DNA of 64,000 bases, from NCBI GenBank assembly GCA_021307315.1, contig JAJSPD010000027.1:434001-498000 (forward strand), written 5' to 3'. Position 1 is the stretch's first letter. Every line of letters starts with the position of its first letter. Under the pieces are notes generated by a model, which was not told where the DNA came from, did not search any database, and saw only the letters and a list, made by a program, of their open reading frames with translations. Origin of the DNA: Bisporella sp. PMI_857. Taxonomy: Eukaryota; Ascomycota; Leotiomycetes; Helotiales; Helotiaceae. Made by a program: the position numbers and the translations under genes. Below, in pieces: positions 1 through 11,604 of this stretch.

Positions 1-195
1 ACACAGCTCCCCAGAAGACTTGACACTATCCTACTACTCCGGGCTCTCAAATGAGTAGTATCTTCTCATAGCCTTACTGAGAGCTAGGCTTTTTAGCAGC
101 ACGTTAATGAAGTGCTGGCAATTTTCAGCTGACTGAATCATCCGGCGCATACAGACACTTCTACACCAGAACCCCTAAGGCCAGTATATCACATA

Positions 196-1938
196 ATGGA
201 GCCTACCGATCCAAGAACATCAGCGCCCTCTTCCGCAGCGGATGCATCTCCTGCGAAATATGTTCCTCAGTTCTCAGCAGCAACAGAGATGATCTTAAAG
301 CGGATTAATTCTGGTGCTGGGTCGTCCAACCTTTCCTCTCTGGGCATCACACCGACCGGCGGATTGCCTTCTGGATATGAGGATATGAGACGAAGCGTGA
401 TGATGGGAATGAAGACATCAATGAATATGGAAATCCCAAGCACACCTGTGAACAAAGGAGGAAGGCGCAATCAAGGCAATCGAGCAAGCATAGGAAGTGC
501 AGCAAGCGCGTCCGTATCCAAGGCGGCTACGCCTGCGGTCTCCGCAACTGCACAAAAGAATGGCACTCCAAACAGCGTAGGCAAGGGGAAGAAGCCACGG
601 GCAAAGGCAGGACAGAAGCGGAAGAGAGGACGACAAGAAACAAGCGATGAAGAGAGTGAAGAGGACGAGGATTCAGATGCCATGTCCAAATTGGGCGGGG
701 ACTCAGACTCAGATGGTTCTGCCGATATCATGGACTTCCCTAAGGTTACGCAATCCGGTCGAGCAATTGTCAAGCCTGCACAGTTTGTGCCAGAAATTAG
801 AACAACTTCGGCGAGGAAACGTGGCCCCAGTAAGAAGTCACAAGAAATGGCTTTGTGCAAGCGATGTGGACGAGGCCATAGCCCCGACAACAATATGATC
901 GTGTTCTGCGATGGGTGCAATGGCGGATGGCATCAGATGTGTCATGACCCACAGATATCAAACGAAGAAGTCAAGGACGAAAGTTCAGAATGGTTCTGCT
1001 TAGAATGTTCCCAGAAGAAAGCGCGCAAGTCTGCTCCGAAGGCAGTCTCCGTTTCCTCCAATACCAATACTTCCGTTACGAATTCCAATGCTGCTAATAC
1101 GAATGCTGAGTTAGAGATTAATTCCCACCCTGTAGCGAATGCATCCAGCTCTAATGAATTCAATCCGGCCTTATCTCTTCCTCCTCCGTCGCCACTATTT
1201 GTCAGCTGGGAAGGCCGCAGCTCCGAGGACGTAAGTGATAACCTTTCCTCTTCCTTCCAGATATATAAGAAGTGCTTGGAGCTGAATGACTGACAGGAGA
1301 ATGATTTCAACTAACAGAAACGCGCTTATCTTTCTTCACTCTCGCCTCATAACCTCGTCTCACTTCTGATGCTAGCGACTACTCTCCATCCAGATCTTCC
1401 AATATTCCCATCAAGTCTGCCTGGCACACAAGCACTTCCTGTGTACATATCGCCATTTTCCCGTCCGCCGAGTCAATCAGTTCAGCCAGTTGGGCACGGC
1501 CATCCTGCACAGTACCAAAATTCCATGCATGACAGTAAACCAGCGGTACCACCAAGTTTTCCACCATCAGCAACAACAGGGCTTTTCGCTCGTGCCGAAG
1601 CCAACCCGAATGCTCCGATAAACTTCATCCGCAAGATCGCACCAGGCGCTTCCCAATCAAAGAATAGTCCAAAGAATAGTCCGAAAAATAGCCCAGTCCG
1701 AAAATTGCCAAGAGACTTCAAGCCTGCGAACTCTGCCCCTCCAACTTTGCCAGTACAAGGTGTACCGCAGAATGGTGGTAATGGAAGTCGGGAAAGCACG
1801 CCTCCTAGTCCACCATATCCGAAGGCTGGCCATGGTCTGATGGCAAAGCTCGGACCAGATGATGAAGACATGGAGTGGCTAGTAGATGATAGCGACTTTG
1901 ATGCATTTAGTCACCAGGTCTTTGAACCAGTCGCCTAA
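196..1938 (+). CDS. PHD-finger protein, two exons (551 aa)
   Basis: Exons 196-1230 and 1318-1938. The intron 1231-1317 has a GTAAGT donor, a CTGAC branch site and ends CTAACAG, and joining is in phase 0. A C4HC3 PHD zinc finger lies at about residues 221-271, running from CKRCGRGH through FCDGCNGGWHQMCHD to WFCLECS; such fingers usually read histone H3 tails. The PHD is preceded by a basic, acidic-Ser patch (EESEEDEDSD), suggesting a nuclear protein. Exon 2 adds a conserved-looking start (RAYLSSLSPHNLVSLLM), a Pro-rich stretch, a small NSPK repeat and an acidic end with EWLVDDSDFDAF. The ATG is the first after a stop-rich leader. A role in chromatin regulation is inferred from the PHD; I cannot name the complex. 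Confidence 0.9.
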
Positions 1939-2765
1939 AGGCTGTGATGGGAATGTGAAGGAAGAACTGCAATGCATAACAAGAACTGACCTATGCCGAA
2001 AGATATTTGAAGGAGCCATCGCAAAGATGGCCCATTTTCCGAAAGAATTCAGACTCTGGCGTAGGGGTTATTGGCGCGATAGTTTAATGGGAGACATAAA
2101 GGGGCATATCCATAATGATTGCAATGATAAATTGCTCCTGGGACTTTTCGTTTCCTTCCTCATTCTCAAATGTCTTGAAGACAAGGATTTGGTTATAGTC
2201 AAACTGCAAGTCTATATCACGGTCCCTTGGCCTGGACAGAATCCACAGTTGTTTCGTCTTGTAATTGAAGCTGATGCTGTGCCGCAAGATATGCAGATCT
2301 TATCTCCATACTTTTCCTTAAGGAAGATTGCTATCAGATCCTTTTGTCAATTCAATCTCGCTCCAGAGAAGTTGATATCCTTGTCGAAACAGAACGGCAT
2401 TGTTACTAAATGTCTGTCTGCATCAGACAGCTGATATATCTTGCACAAAATTGCGAATAGCCTACAGGGGCACGTAGTGGTAGTTTTAATATGAACACTA
2501 GATTTGATAGATCTCTGTACACCTTCTCTTCCTTGAAATTTGGGATGTACGTAACTCCCTTTTTCCAAAAACTCTCTCCTTGAACATACAACGTCGCCCC
2601 TCCCTCGAGTTTTCTAGAAAACGTCATGTCCAGCAGCAACTCAAAGCAGTATATACGCGCATGGCATTAACACTCATGGTATCACAGTCACATAATCCCA
2701 TAAATCATACAATCCATCCTCCTCTAGTCCCCTTCATGCCTACTCCTCACCCGTATTTGAACCAC
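1939..2765. other. Convergent intergenic region
   Basis: This lies between two convergent genes and should hold both 3' UTRs. An open frame runs on through 1886-2434, but its protein resembles nothing and it overlaps the PHD gene end, so I do not call it. No RNA gene or repeat is seen. Confidence 0.5.
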
Positions 2766-4742
2766 TTATAGACTCAACCAACTCATACCCTTTGAATTCC
2801 TCCTTGTCAAGCTCCTCGCGAGCTCCCGTTCCCTCTCTCGTGCCAGTTCCTCATCCTCATCCACCTCTGCCTGAGTTCTGTTCGCCATCTGTGCCCTGAT
2901 TTGCTCTTCCGCGAGCTTTTGCTGCCGCAAGAATTCAGCAGCTTTCTCCTTTGCCTTTTGGTCTCTCTCCCGTCTTCGTCTGTCTGCATCTGCGGCGTAC
3001 GCTACACTGTCTTGACGCACGGGGAGCTCTTTGCGTCTGATGACCTGGCTAGGTGCTTTGGACGGGCGGCGCGGGACGGTGACAGGTAGGGTGTCGGCGC
3101 GCGGACGGTCAGAGAGTGTGACTGGCTCTCTTTCGTGGGAAGGGGAGGTACAAAGGGTAGGGTGTAGTTCCTCTGGGGAAGTGGTTCTGATTATTTCGTG
3201 TGGCGAAGCGGATCCCGTGAATTCCTGGGGAGAAGCAGTTCTCAGGATTTCTAGAGGAGAAGCGGTTCTCAGAGCAGGATGTATCTCCTGTGGCGTTGAT
3301 GGACGTCCGTTAAAATACGATTGTTGCTGCAAAGGCGGAGAAGGACGACGGGTGGAGTTGGGCATAGTATCTGCTCGTTCTCTTTGCGGAAGAAATGAAG
3401 ATTTCGTGGCTTCGTTTGGGGCCTTGAATTTGCCTGGTGATGGAAGAGGACTATACCTCGCTGGACTCAACGTCGTGGGCGTTGCCACACTCTCCATACT
3501 CCTGGTTGGATCAACTAACGGATCCGGTTTCGTCTTTTTCTTCGCCTTTGGTGTTTCTGGGATACTGCAGATCCTCTCGTGCGAGTTCTTCGGCGTGGCG
3601 TGAGTGCTGCGGGACGTAGGGCTCGACGGCTGATTTATTGGCGCTGTGCCTCTTTGCGCTGCAAGTTCTGAAAGATAGTTCTGCTCTCGTGGGCTCGCCA
3701 GACTGGCGATGGAGACTGTGTCCATAGATGGTGTCGCACTAGTGCGATCCATAGGGTTGGTCCTCTCCATGGGACTCACGGGACTAAACAACGGAGCGAT
3801 AAACCGCTCTGCCTCGCCTTTGATCGTTTGCCCACGGGTTGGCCCTACACTGATGACAGAATCTTTTCTCACAGGTTGAGGAATATCTCGTGAAACTGGC
3901 GCTGGATCCCGTACAAGGTGTCCCACATGCCTAACCTGCCTCAGCGGCGTCACTGGTCTGCTCTCCCAATTCTCCTCAGCATTTGAAGACCTAGTCTCCA
4001 CACTTGGAGAGTCGCCTTCCTTTTCCATCACTGGAGAATCAGCTTCCGCCTCCACAGGCACTGGAGTACCTTCCAGCTCCGCCGTGATCGCAGGTGTTGT
4101 GCCTTCTAACTCAGCCATAAAATCTGCTGCCCGAAAACTCGGGCCAATGTCGAATTTTCCACCGTCAATCGAGACTTCCCAGTCCGCCATGCTCAAAATA
4201 GTGCCTTCATCGTCCGGTGGCCAGTCATCCTCGACTTCATCTCGAACGAGCTCAGGCCCTTCAGCCATCGGAATTTGAATCTCATCTTCATCTGGATCAA
4301 GATCCGTCAAATCTATCCCATGACTGCCCGGCACGATCTTGCCATTCGAGACCGCAACCCGCTTGCGGTTTATAACAACCCCATCAGATATCGCCCCATC
4401 TTTTATGTAAAAGGACCCTTTTTCGCGCTTCTTGATTCTTGTGCTGAGTTGTTTGCTTAGCTTAGTAAGAATCGCTGGCGGGCTCAGTGATCTAGCTTGA
4501 AGATCCATTTCTGAGGCTTTCTTATTCAGCATCTTCTGGGGCTTTAACCTCGAAAGAACATCTTTCTTTTCTGGAGTCGGTGGTGATGCCATGACGTCTT
4601 TATTATCGATAGGTAGGGAGAATGCGACGGAGCTGATCGTAGGCGCCACGATGCTCGCAGGTGAGAATGGCCGGGTGCTGACTGTGCGTTCTTTGATTTT
4701 CTCGTTACTTTGACGTCGCCAATGTCCCGAAAAATAGTCCAT
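2766..4742 (-). CDS. Disordered cytoplasmic protein, probably C-terminal part of the adjoining membrane protein (658 aa)
   Basis: An uninterrupted minus-strand frame opening MDYFSGHWRRQSNEKIKE. The protein is Ser/Pro-rich and mostly disordered. One folded-looking stretch is around MADWEVSIDGGKFDIG (about residues 185-200). Near residues 470-530 there are imperfect repeats of the type LRTASPxE. The C-terminal ~75 residues are a charged Arg/Glu/Lys helix (RRRRERDQKAKEKAAEFLRQ), a likely coiled coil. Its ATG sits one base after the TAG of the upstream membrane-protein frame, in another frame. The simplest reading is a single long gene with a one-base frame error near 4745-4760. No recognised domain. 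Confidence 0.6.
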   Translation of the reverse strand: MDYFSGHWRRQSNEKIKERTVSTRPFSPASIVAPTISSVAFSLPIDNKDVMASPPTPEKKDVLSRLKPQKMLNKKASEMDLQARSLSPPAILTKLSKQLSTRIKKREKGSFYIKDGAISDGVVINRKRVAVSNGKIVPGSHGIDLTDLDPDEDEIQIPMAEGPELVRDEVEDDWPPDDEGTILSMADWEVSIDGGKFDIGPSFRAADFMAELEGTTPAITAELEGTPVPVEAEADSPVMEKEGDSPSVETRSSNAEENWESRPVTPLRQVRHVGHLVRDPAPVSRDIPQPVRKDSVISVGPTRGQTIKGEAERFIAPLFSPVSPMERTNPMDRTSATPSMDTVSIASLASPREQNYLSELAAQRGTAPINQPSSPTSRSTHATPKNSHERICSIPETPKAKKKTKPDPLVDPTRSMESVATPTTLSPARYSPLPSPGKFKAPNEATKSSFLPQRERADTMPNSTRRPSPPLQQQSYFNGRPSTPQEIHPALRTASPLEILRTASPQEFTGSASPHEIIRTTSPEELHPTLCTSPSHEREPVTLSDRPRADTLPVTVPRRPSKAPSQVIRRKELPVRQDSVAYAADADRRRRERDQKAKEKAAEFLRQQKLAEEQIRAQMANRTQAEVDEDEELARERERELARSLTRRNSKGMSWLSL

Positions 4743-4743
4743 T

Positions 4744-5512
4744 CTAGGTTCCGGGATATGGCTCTATATTCCGCCCTGGAAACGGACGACGCTCTGGTGT
4801 CCTCGAGCGCACGCCTTTTGGGCGAAACGCTGACGCAAATTTCGTCTTGAAGCTTGGCGTTTCTGGGGTCTTTTCGTATTCTTCGCTGGATATGAGGCTT
4901 CCTTTAGATCTAGGCCTTTCTTGAGATTGAGAGCTTCCAAGAGAGGTCGTTTTGCTTCTTCGTCGTCGTGAGCGGTATAGACAAAAGATGAAGGTTGTCA
5001 CAATGGCTACGAACGCAACGCTTATACCCGCGGCGAGGAAGGCTGTGTGCGAGCTCGTACTGGTTCCTTTGGATGACTCTGCACCAGCTTTCAACTGAGC
5101 TTCTACTTCTGATTCCCCTAATCCTGCACTTGATGAAGGCGCCGGTGACGATGCTGAACCTGTGGTATCAATCTCTATGGTTGTAGGTATTGGCGACGTT
5201 GCCTGTGACGTAGTTGTAGAGACTACAAATATTGAAGATGGCGAAGCAAAAGGGCCGTGAGACTGCCGAAGAGCACCCCGTAAGCAAGTGAAAAACGGAC
5301 ACAAATTAGATAATATATTTCCAAAATCTTACATTGGTACGCTGAGCCCCCTTGCTACCGCCAATACTGGCTGTGTTTGATCCTATTGGTGTATCGGTTT
5401 TCTGGGACGCAGTTGGTACAACGTAGACTGCAGTTATGGTCGAAAGCGCTTGCACGGTCCCGAGTCGATTGATTATACTTGTGGTCAGAATAATTGTTTT
5501 TGCCCAATTCAT
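4744..5512 (-). CDS. Single-pass membrane protein with Ser/Thr-rich ectodomain (232 aa as read)
   Basis: Exons 5512-5333 and 5262-4744 on the minus strand. The intron (GTAAGA donor at 5332, acceptor at 5263) joins in phase 0. Order: a weak N-terminal signal (MNWAKTIILTTSIINRLG), a Ser/Thr-rich exterior, one membrane helix (AAGISVAFVAIVTTFIFCLY), then a basic stop-transfer RSRRRR and a cytoplasmic tail. This layout is common in fungal wall-sensor-like proteins, but no sensor domain is recognised. The frame stops at TAG just before the ATG of the 658-aa frame, so the true protein is probably about 890 residues with a long cytoplasmic region. Confidence 0.65.
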
Positions 5513-6872
5513 TGTTTCTTCCCTCCTCCTCCGACCTTAGGGAAATCAAAAGATATGGGACGAAGAGGAAAGGAGGGATGAACGGTCGTGGGGCGCAACG
5601 TTCTATTATTATGTGACGGATGGGCTAAGCCCTGGGTTGGTTGCGAACGTGCACACCTGGGGATAACCTAACAGTACAGTGGATCAGAGAGATACCGTGG
5701 GCTGTTTGCAGATCGGGAAATTAACAGATGGGTTCGATGCACGTGTGCAATACAGGCCTGTGCTGCAGAATAGGATGCGATGCGGAAGTACAGAACGAAA
5801 TCAGCGCGAAACAAATTGAAACAGAGTGCAGGATGAACAAGATAATTAGATCGGCATAACCGTATGGTATGGGTAGCTGTCACGGCGCTCTCTGTACTGG
5901 GTGACAATGGTAGTGATTGATTGATTGATTGATTAATTGGAAAAGTGATAAAGTAGCCTGCTGGGCCACATCTAGCTCGCCTGGAGGGTAGTATTTTGAC
6001 AAGCAGGGCAGGTGAGGGTTGCCGTGTGGTAAATCCTCTGACCTGCGAACGGTTACAGCCCAACCCTTCTCATTAGCATACCCCTCAAACATTAAACATT
6101 AGTTCATACGGACCTTGCAGCACAGCTGCAGTTTCCTGCGATCGGGTTGTTCTGAACGTATGACAATACAGTACCACTGTGGCCGCTAGTTGTGATAGCT
6201 GTGCCTAGTAATGTATAGTATCACAAGCCAAACGTCCTAAAATAGTATGATAGATTAGCATACAAATGAAATGTAACGCCACTAAGCCTCATGGGACGCC
6301 GCGAATTTTCTCGAAGCATTTTTGGTGGATGAAAGATGCATGTTTCGCGCAGACACAACATCATGAAACTCATATAAAGACATCAGCAAATTTGATTCGG
6401 TTTTTACAATAAGCTGGGTAAATGCACAAAACAGCTCTGTGCCAATTATGGGAGATGACAGAATATACTGTACAACCAGATATGCCTCTTCAGCTTCAAA
6501 TATCCTGGTTGGCGAAATGCACGGCTGTGGCGCAAACCCCTGGCACAACCTTGCTGTCATATGCAAGTAAGATCTCGGCTCCAATCATAAGCTTTTGACA
6601 GGGAAGTTCACTTTCGCCATTCGCAGGCAAAAGTGCACTTCAACGGCTAACTGGTCTAGCTCACAGTCACCAGTGGTTCGTTCGTACTGTATTGCCCTTG
6701 CCAAATATGCCCGTCCACTTTTCTGTCCAATGAAACCATGATCTTACAGTAACTCTAGAGGTTGCTTACATCCCAATTGAATCAAACGTAGACATCTAAT
6801 CTACTCTGTTTGGACTTGCGTATTGTACTGTAGGTCCGGCCAATGCTTAGATGTGATGGTCGAATTCGAGCT
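5513..6872. other. Intergenic region
   Basis: This holds the promoter of the membrane-protein gene (its start is at 5512) and the 3' side of the PX-associated gene. It contains a TGAT tetranucleotide run at 5913-5934. The open frames here are short and without recognisable content. Confidence 0.5.
5913..5934. repeat. (TGAT)n microsatellite
   Basis: About five tandem TGAT units are read directly in the sequence, within the upstream intergenic region of the membrane-protein gene. Confidence 0.85.
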
Positions 6873-9231
6873 TCACCAATAGAGACTTTTCGCCGCAAGA
6901 AGTTCCCGGAACTCTGGACCGAGCTCCTCGATGACTGCTTTGGCGTCTGGCCCAGTGGACAAGCGTTGCTTGTCCACTTCAGATTTCCCTTCTGTGCTCG
7001 CATCTGCCCCACTCAGTAATTGAGGCGTCAATACAGTATTGTCTAAAAGGTCTTGCCACCGCGCCAGATATGCGCCTGGTCCATAATCTTGTGTTCGTAA
7101 AAAGCGCGGTTGCACTATTGTGATAGGCGGGCAGGGAGATGGTGCACGGCTAGAAGCGCGTGAGGCACTAGTAGGCGATAGTACTTTGACAACTGTAGGA
7201 TTGTTCGAGGTCGGCGACTGAAGAACAGCCTGGAGTCGTGCTTGTGATGTAGAGTGCATCTCATCCAGATATTTACTTCGGGCTTCGAGGATGGGGAGAA
7301 TGACTTCCTTCTTCTCTGGGGAAAGCTTACTAAACATCTCATTTAAGGGCACGGTGAGGTTTCCAGCTGCCTCATACTTTAGCTCAGATGAGCTTTCTTG
7401 GCGGAATTGTTGACTTGCCGATTTGGCCCACTCCAAATACCACGTTGTCAATTCTTTTCCATTCTTGCAGCACTGGTGAAGAAATTTATGGCATGAGTAT
7501 TGATGCTTTTTTAGAAGTTGTACAAAGTCCCCCACGGTGGGGCTGATTATCTCGCCATCCTTTTCTGGGGGTGGAATCCTCCCAATCTTGATCATATCTT
7601 GGAGAAAGGCTTGAAAATCGGATACAGTATCAGAGAGGTCGACTGCATTATGGATGTTGCGAATGACAGGTTCGTATGCGGTCACAATCGAACGGACGGC
7701 CATGGTCAAGTGGTCGGGGCTGCTTTCACAAAGAACGCGGATGATTTCCTTACGGTCTCTGATAGAGAGGATTATATTCAGATATTCAAGTGCTAGCCCA
7801 TGGCTCGCTTCAGAAAGATCTGTCGGCTGTGAAGCAGCCGCAAGAATCGTGATGACGATTGAAAGTGATGCCTTTTCTACATTAAGTTAAATTAAGGCCT
7901 AAAATAGAGATCAGATTTACTCACGACTCTCGTCACGTAATTTATCTTGTTCCTGTTGAGGCATTTCGATGTATGCTCGAAGGCACTCCAATTGACTCTT
8001 GCTAGGACTTCCAGAATCAGCCTCGATCTTCGCTGCTTTGCCTTTCAAGTCTTTTAGGTCCCACGTTAGAACAGTTGAGATGATCCTATATCGCGTCAGC
8101 TTTTATCCCGAAATTCAGATGTACACTGATTATAGGTCAAGGTGCTTTTGAGATACGAGATGAGCTCCATTAGCATCTGCGAATCTCGAGATAACCTCGA
8201 GGTCATGCAGTTGGGGGTCCTGGCAACATTGCATTGGTGACATTACCTCGACGGAGAGGCTTATCACGGGAAATACGAATATGAATAAGGGAAATGTGGA
8301 TACCAGGGTGCCTGAGTACCGTCGAAAGTGACTTACTGCTGCATCAAATTCAATCCACGATCCTCATTCTGAGTAATTCCCAGCCAGTTCGTAACGCTGG
8401 TAACACTCAACTTCGCCAAGATAACTCGCACCATAGCATTTATCATCGTTGCAACATTTCCAATTTTCAAGGTTTGGCGGATGATTGCGTAAGGAACAAG
8501 CTTATTGACATTTCCAAGCAATTTCAAAAGATATTGTCCTTTTGGCGAGAGGATAATAATGAAATGGAGGAAAGATGCCATACTGAAATCTCATATTAGC
8601 ATGGAATAGAGGGGGCTCCGAGGGAGCTCCTGCGGAGAACGCTGACAGGAGCTCACTTAACAAGCACAAACTCATGTAGAGCCTGCGTGAGAGGCTCATG
8701 ATCGGTAATGCGATCCGTTACAGCTGTCTTCTCTACAAGCTCTTCCAGTAGATTTCCATAGACAGCTCCATCCATAAAATCACGAAAAGCTCGTGAGAGA
8801 TCCTGAGCTGCTGAAATGTCATATTTTTTATTTAAACCTCGGATCTTGGGGAATCCTCCTGTAGTACCGCGTACGGGATATTCCAGCAAGGCAGATACTG
8901 CTGTGGCGAGGGTCTTTCTGCTTCCAACGGCACCTTTGTCATAGCTCTCACTGAGATTTGCAATTTCAAGTGCCTCGATCATCTGACCGACCTGGGCCTT
9001 CCAAAAGTCCTCAGGTACATCTCTCAAGCCAGGTAAGTTTAAGCCAAACTTGGCGAGCAGGCTCTGAAGAGCTGGAGAGGTCGATTGTTTGTTCTTCTCA
9101 GCTGTAAATGGAGGCCCATAATGATTTAAACTTCCGGGCGATCTGAAGGCTCGGATCTCACTATATGTGTTATGATGTGAAAGGATATCAAAAAGTGCCG
9201 CTGTTTGAGCAGCTGATAATGATGTTCCCAT
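6873..9231 (-). CDS. PX-associated domain / DUF3818 protein, four exons (661 aa)
   Basis: Minus-strand exons 9231-8657, 8582-8337, 8085-7925 and 7876-6873. All junctions keep frame, and the joined protein reads smoothly (VLVN-MASFLHF; NLMQQ-IISTVLTWD; LRDES-QKASLSI). The N-terminal ~190 residues match the fungal PX-associated (PXB) domain, opening MGTSLSAAQTAALFDIL. The rest matches DUF3818, with SPKGQYLLKLLGNVNKLVP, AKLSVTSVTNWLG and DFVQLLKKHQYSCHKFLHQ. This family is thought to act in phosphoinositide-dependent membrane traffic. Oddly, no PX lipid-binding domain lies between the two conserved regions, where family members usually have one. An extra in-frame 93-nt exon may sit inside the third intron region (see findings). 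Confidence 0.88.
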
Positions 9232-10262
9232 CCTGTCGATGCTTAAGGTTAGGTGGTGATCTGTTTGATCTGAATAATTTCTTTTTAACTTTACTACACA
9301 TCAAGCAAATGGTAGGCGTATCAAAACGAAGGCTCGGTCTTGGGAGCTTCCAACATACTCACAGAAGCAATTTTTGAGATGGATGGAAATGGAACTGAAT
9401 CATCACTCTCTGCATGACGTGTTTGGTGATTTGGGGAGTGGATTCTTGGCGCTGACTAAAAGCTCGTGATCGAGAATCGAGTGATACATGATTGGCTTAT
9501 TATGGACGCCAAGCATTATCTTAACTAAGCAGTCTTCGCTTACGTCACCTTCTCCCATATTACTTCTATCAATCAAACCTCTCCCGAGCACAGCAGAGCT
9601 GAGTCGTATGGCCTTTTTCTTTCCTACCATACCAATTTTAGGTTGCTCTTTCTAAGGTTAGACTTTTTTTTTTGGCCTTCACGAACGGATGAGACCACCA
9701 TATGAACCTTAATGTGTCTCTACGCTTTTCTTTTCACTGTCTGAATCAGACCCTCATCCAACTAGGGACCAAAACAGCTGTTTTCCTCAGCTTATCACAT
9801 GAAGGTATTCCAATCCCAATCACGTATTTGAATCCAAGAAAATATATCATATTGTCACATGTTCGTGGATAGCTGTGAAGTTAGATGGTTCTCATTTTAA
9901 CCTACTTGTCAAGAGGTTCATCTCTAGTATACCCATAACAGGCTAACCAGTCATGACCATGGCCCTCCCCCCCTTTTTCAGAAAAGCTTCAGCCTTGAAT
10001 TAGAGTTCAGTCATTTTCGAGTACTCTGTCTCTCAAGACAAACTCTTGCTCGGAGTAAGTCGATTAAACATTCTAGACTTCAAATCGTGGCTTTCAAGAA
10101 CATTGAGATGCGCATAACGTCAAGCGTGATGCATTTTCTGTTGTCAGGATTATTTAAAGCACTAAGGAAACCTCCCCTTTTATAAGTCCTTCTCCTTTTC
10201 ACAAAACAATTTTCTTCTTTCACTTTTTCCTTGGATTATCAAGACTCTCCTTAAAATTCAAG
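9232..10262. other. Divergent intergenic/promoter region
   Basis: The region lies between the start of the PX-associated gene (minus) and the WSC gene (plus), so it holds two divergent promoters. No gene or repeat is supported. Confidence 0.5.
10151..10189 (+). promoter_or_regulatory. TATA-like promoter elements of the WSC gene
   Basis: TATTTAAA at 10151-10158 and TATAAG at 10181-10186 lie 75-110 bases before the WSC start codon. They are followed by a pyrimidine-rich leader (CTTTCACTTTTTCC type), typical of well-expressed fungal promoters. The core-promoter role is inferred. Confidence 0.35.
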
Positions 10263-11166
10263 ATGCTGTCACAAAACGCGCTCGTGACAGCGATCGCCCT
10301 CGTTGGAGGTGTGGCCTCCTCACCCGCAAAAGTACTTGATGCTGCGGCCGTTCCACTTGATTTCCCTCCTCTTGGATGGACATACTTGGACTGTTTCACT
10401 GAGGCAACCAACACTCGCGCGCTCTCAGAGGACTCTTACTTCTCAGATGGGCTTACGGTCCAAAAATGCGCAGATTACTGCAGTAGAAACCGCGTGTATT
10501 ATATGTATTTTGGCGTTGAATACGGCAGGGAGTGCTATTGCGGAAATAAGATTAATAGTGGAAGTAATCATGCAGAGTCGTCGAACTGCAATATGGCTTG
10601 TCCTGGGGACAAAACGAAGACATGTGGTGGTGGTAACCATCTCAATATCTTTGTAAGTTCTGCAGTACCTCGAATATTATTCCATAGCGAGTAGTTAATG
10701 GCAATTTCAGCAGCGAATCCTAGGGGCTACCGGAACAGCTTCGGCTGTTGTCCCTATCCCAACCAGAATATTCAGCTCTCTTGGCTGTCATGTCGACAAT
10801 TACCACTCATATGGACGAGCTCTTTCTGAAGGCCAATCCTCTACCGACTACATGACTGTAGAGAATTGTGCTACAGCCTGTGACGGCTTCAAATACTTTG
10901 GACTGGAGTATGGCAGAGAAGTAGGAATCGATACCCTTGTAGACTGCTCCCCTTTTAACAACCTATAGTGCTATTGTGGCAATAATCTTGAAGCACATGC
11001 AACCTTGACTCGTGATTCCGACTGCAATTTTCCCTGTGCAGGCAATTCTGCCGAGACTTGTGGCGCTGGATTCAGGATTAATGTCTATCAACATAGCAAA
11101 ATATCGGTCTCTTCAATTACGGAAATTAGACCTACTGTTGCGCCTTATCCAGTAAACTCATGTTAG
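10263..11166 (+). CDS. Secreted protein with two WSC domains, three exons
   Basis: Exons 10263-10652, 10711-10920 and 10969-11166, all in phase 0 (about 265 aa). Residues 1-20 (MLSQNALVTAIALVGGVASS) form a signal peptide. The first WSC domain runs from GWTYLDCFTEATNTRALSE to CGGGNHLNIF. The second runs from GCHVDNYHSYGRALSE through the exon junction GLEYGRE-CYCGNNL to CGAGFRINVY. WSC domains bind wall carbohydrate, in stress sensors and secreted wall enzymes. The last exon stops at TAG, but a possible further intron (GTTAGA donor at 11162, GCTAAC branch, CTAG acceptor) would extend the frame. The DNA downstream looks like a Ser/Thr-rich continuation of the same ancestral protein. Confidence 0.82.
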
Positions 11167-11604
11167 ATCTTCACCGCAAATACAAGCTAACCCTTCTAGA
11201 TCAAACGCTCTACGTCGTTGTCGAAGCTTTCAGGACCACCAAGTTGACAGGTGCATGAATGTCATGTGCTAGGGCGTAATAATGTAGAAGCTTTAGGTTT
11301 CGGTAGTTAAGAGTTCGCCAGGGGTACGGAAGGTATAAGCAGGAAGTTCAGGACGTAGTAGAAAAGGTAGATATTAGTCTTCGTATTAATAGGAGCTGAT
11401 TATGCCACACTACTCTATCCACCTTGGACAAGAATTCCAAACACCCAAAGCCCTCGGAACCGCCCAAGTATTCCAAATGCCCAGAGCGTTCAAGTCCCTC
11501 AGCACTTCAAGGTTCTCCAATCCTTACACACTCGCACCCCACTTCAAAATTGTAAAGTGTGCCCCCAGGGCAGCTTTTTGCGGGCAAGCTAATCTGGTTT
11601 AAAA

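Noticed and set aside
1886..2434. Open frame of 182 codons after the PHD gene
   Set aside because: It overlaps the PHD gene end in another frame and has no family resemblance or intron logic.
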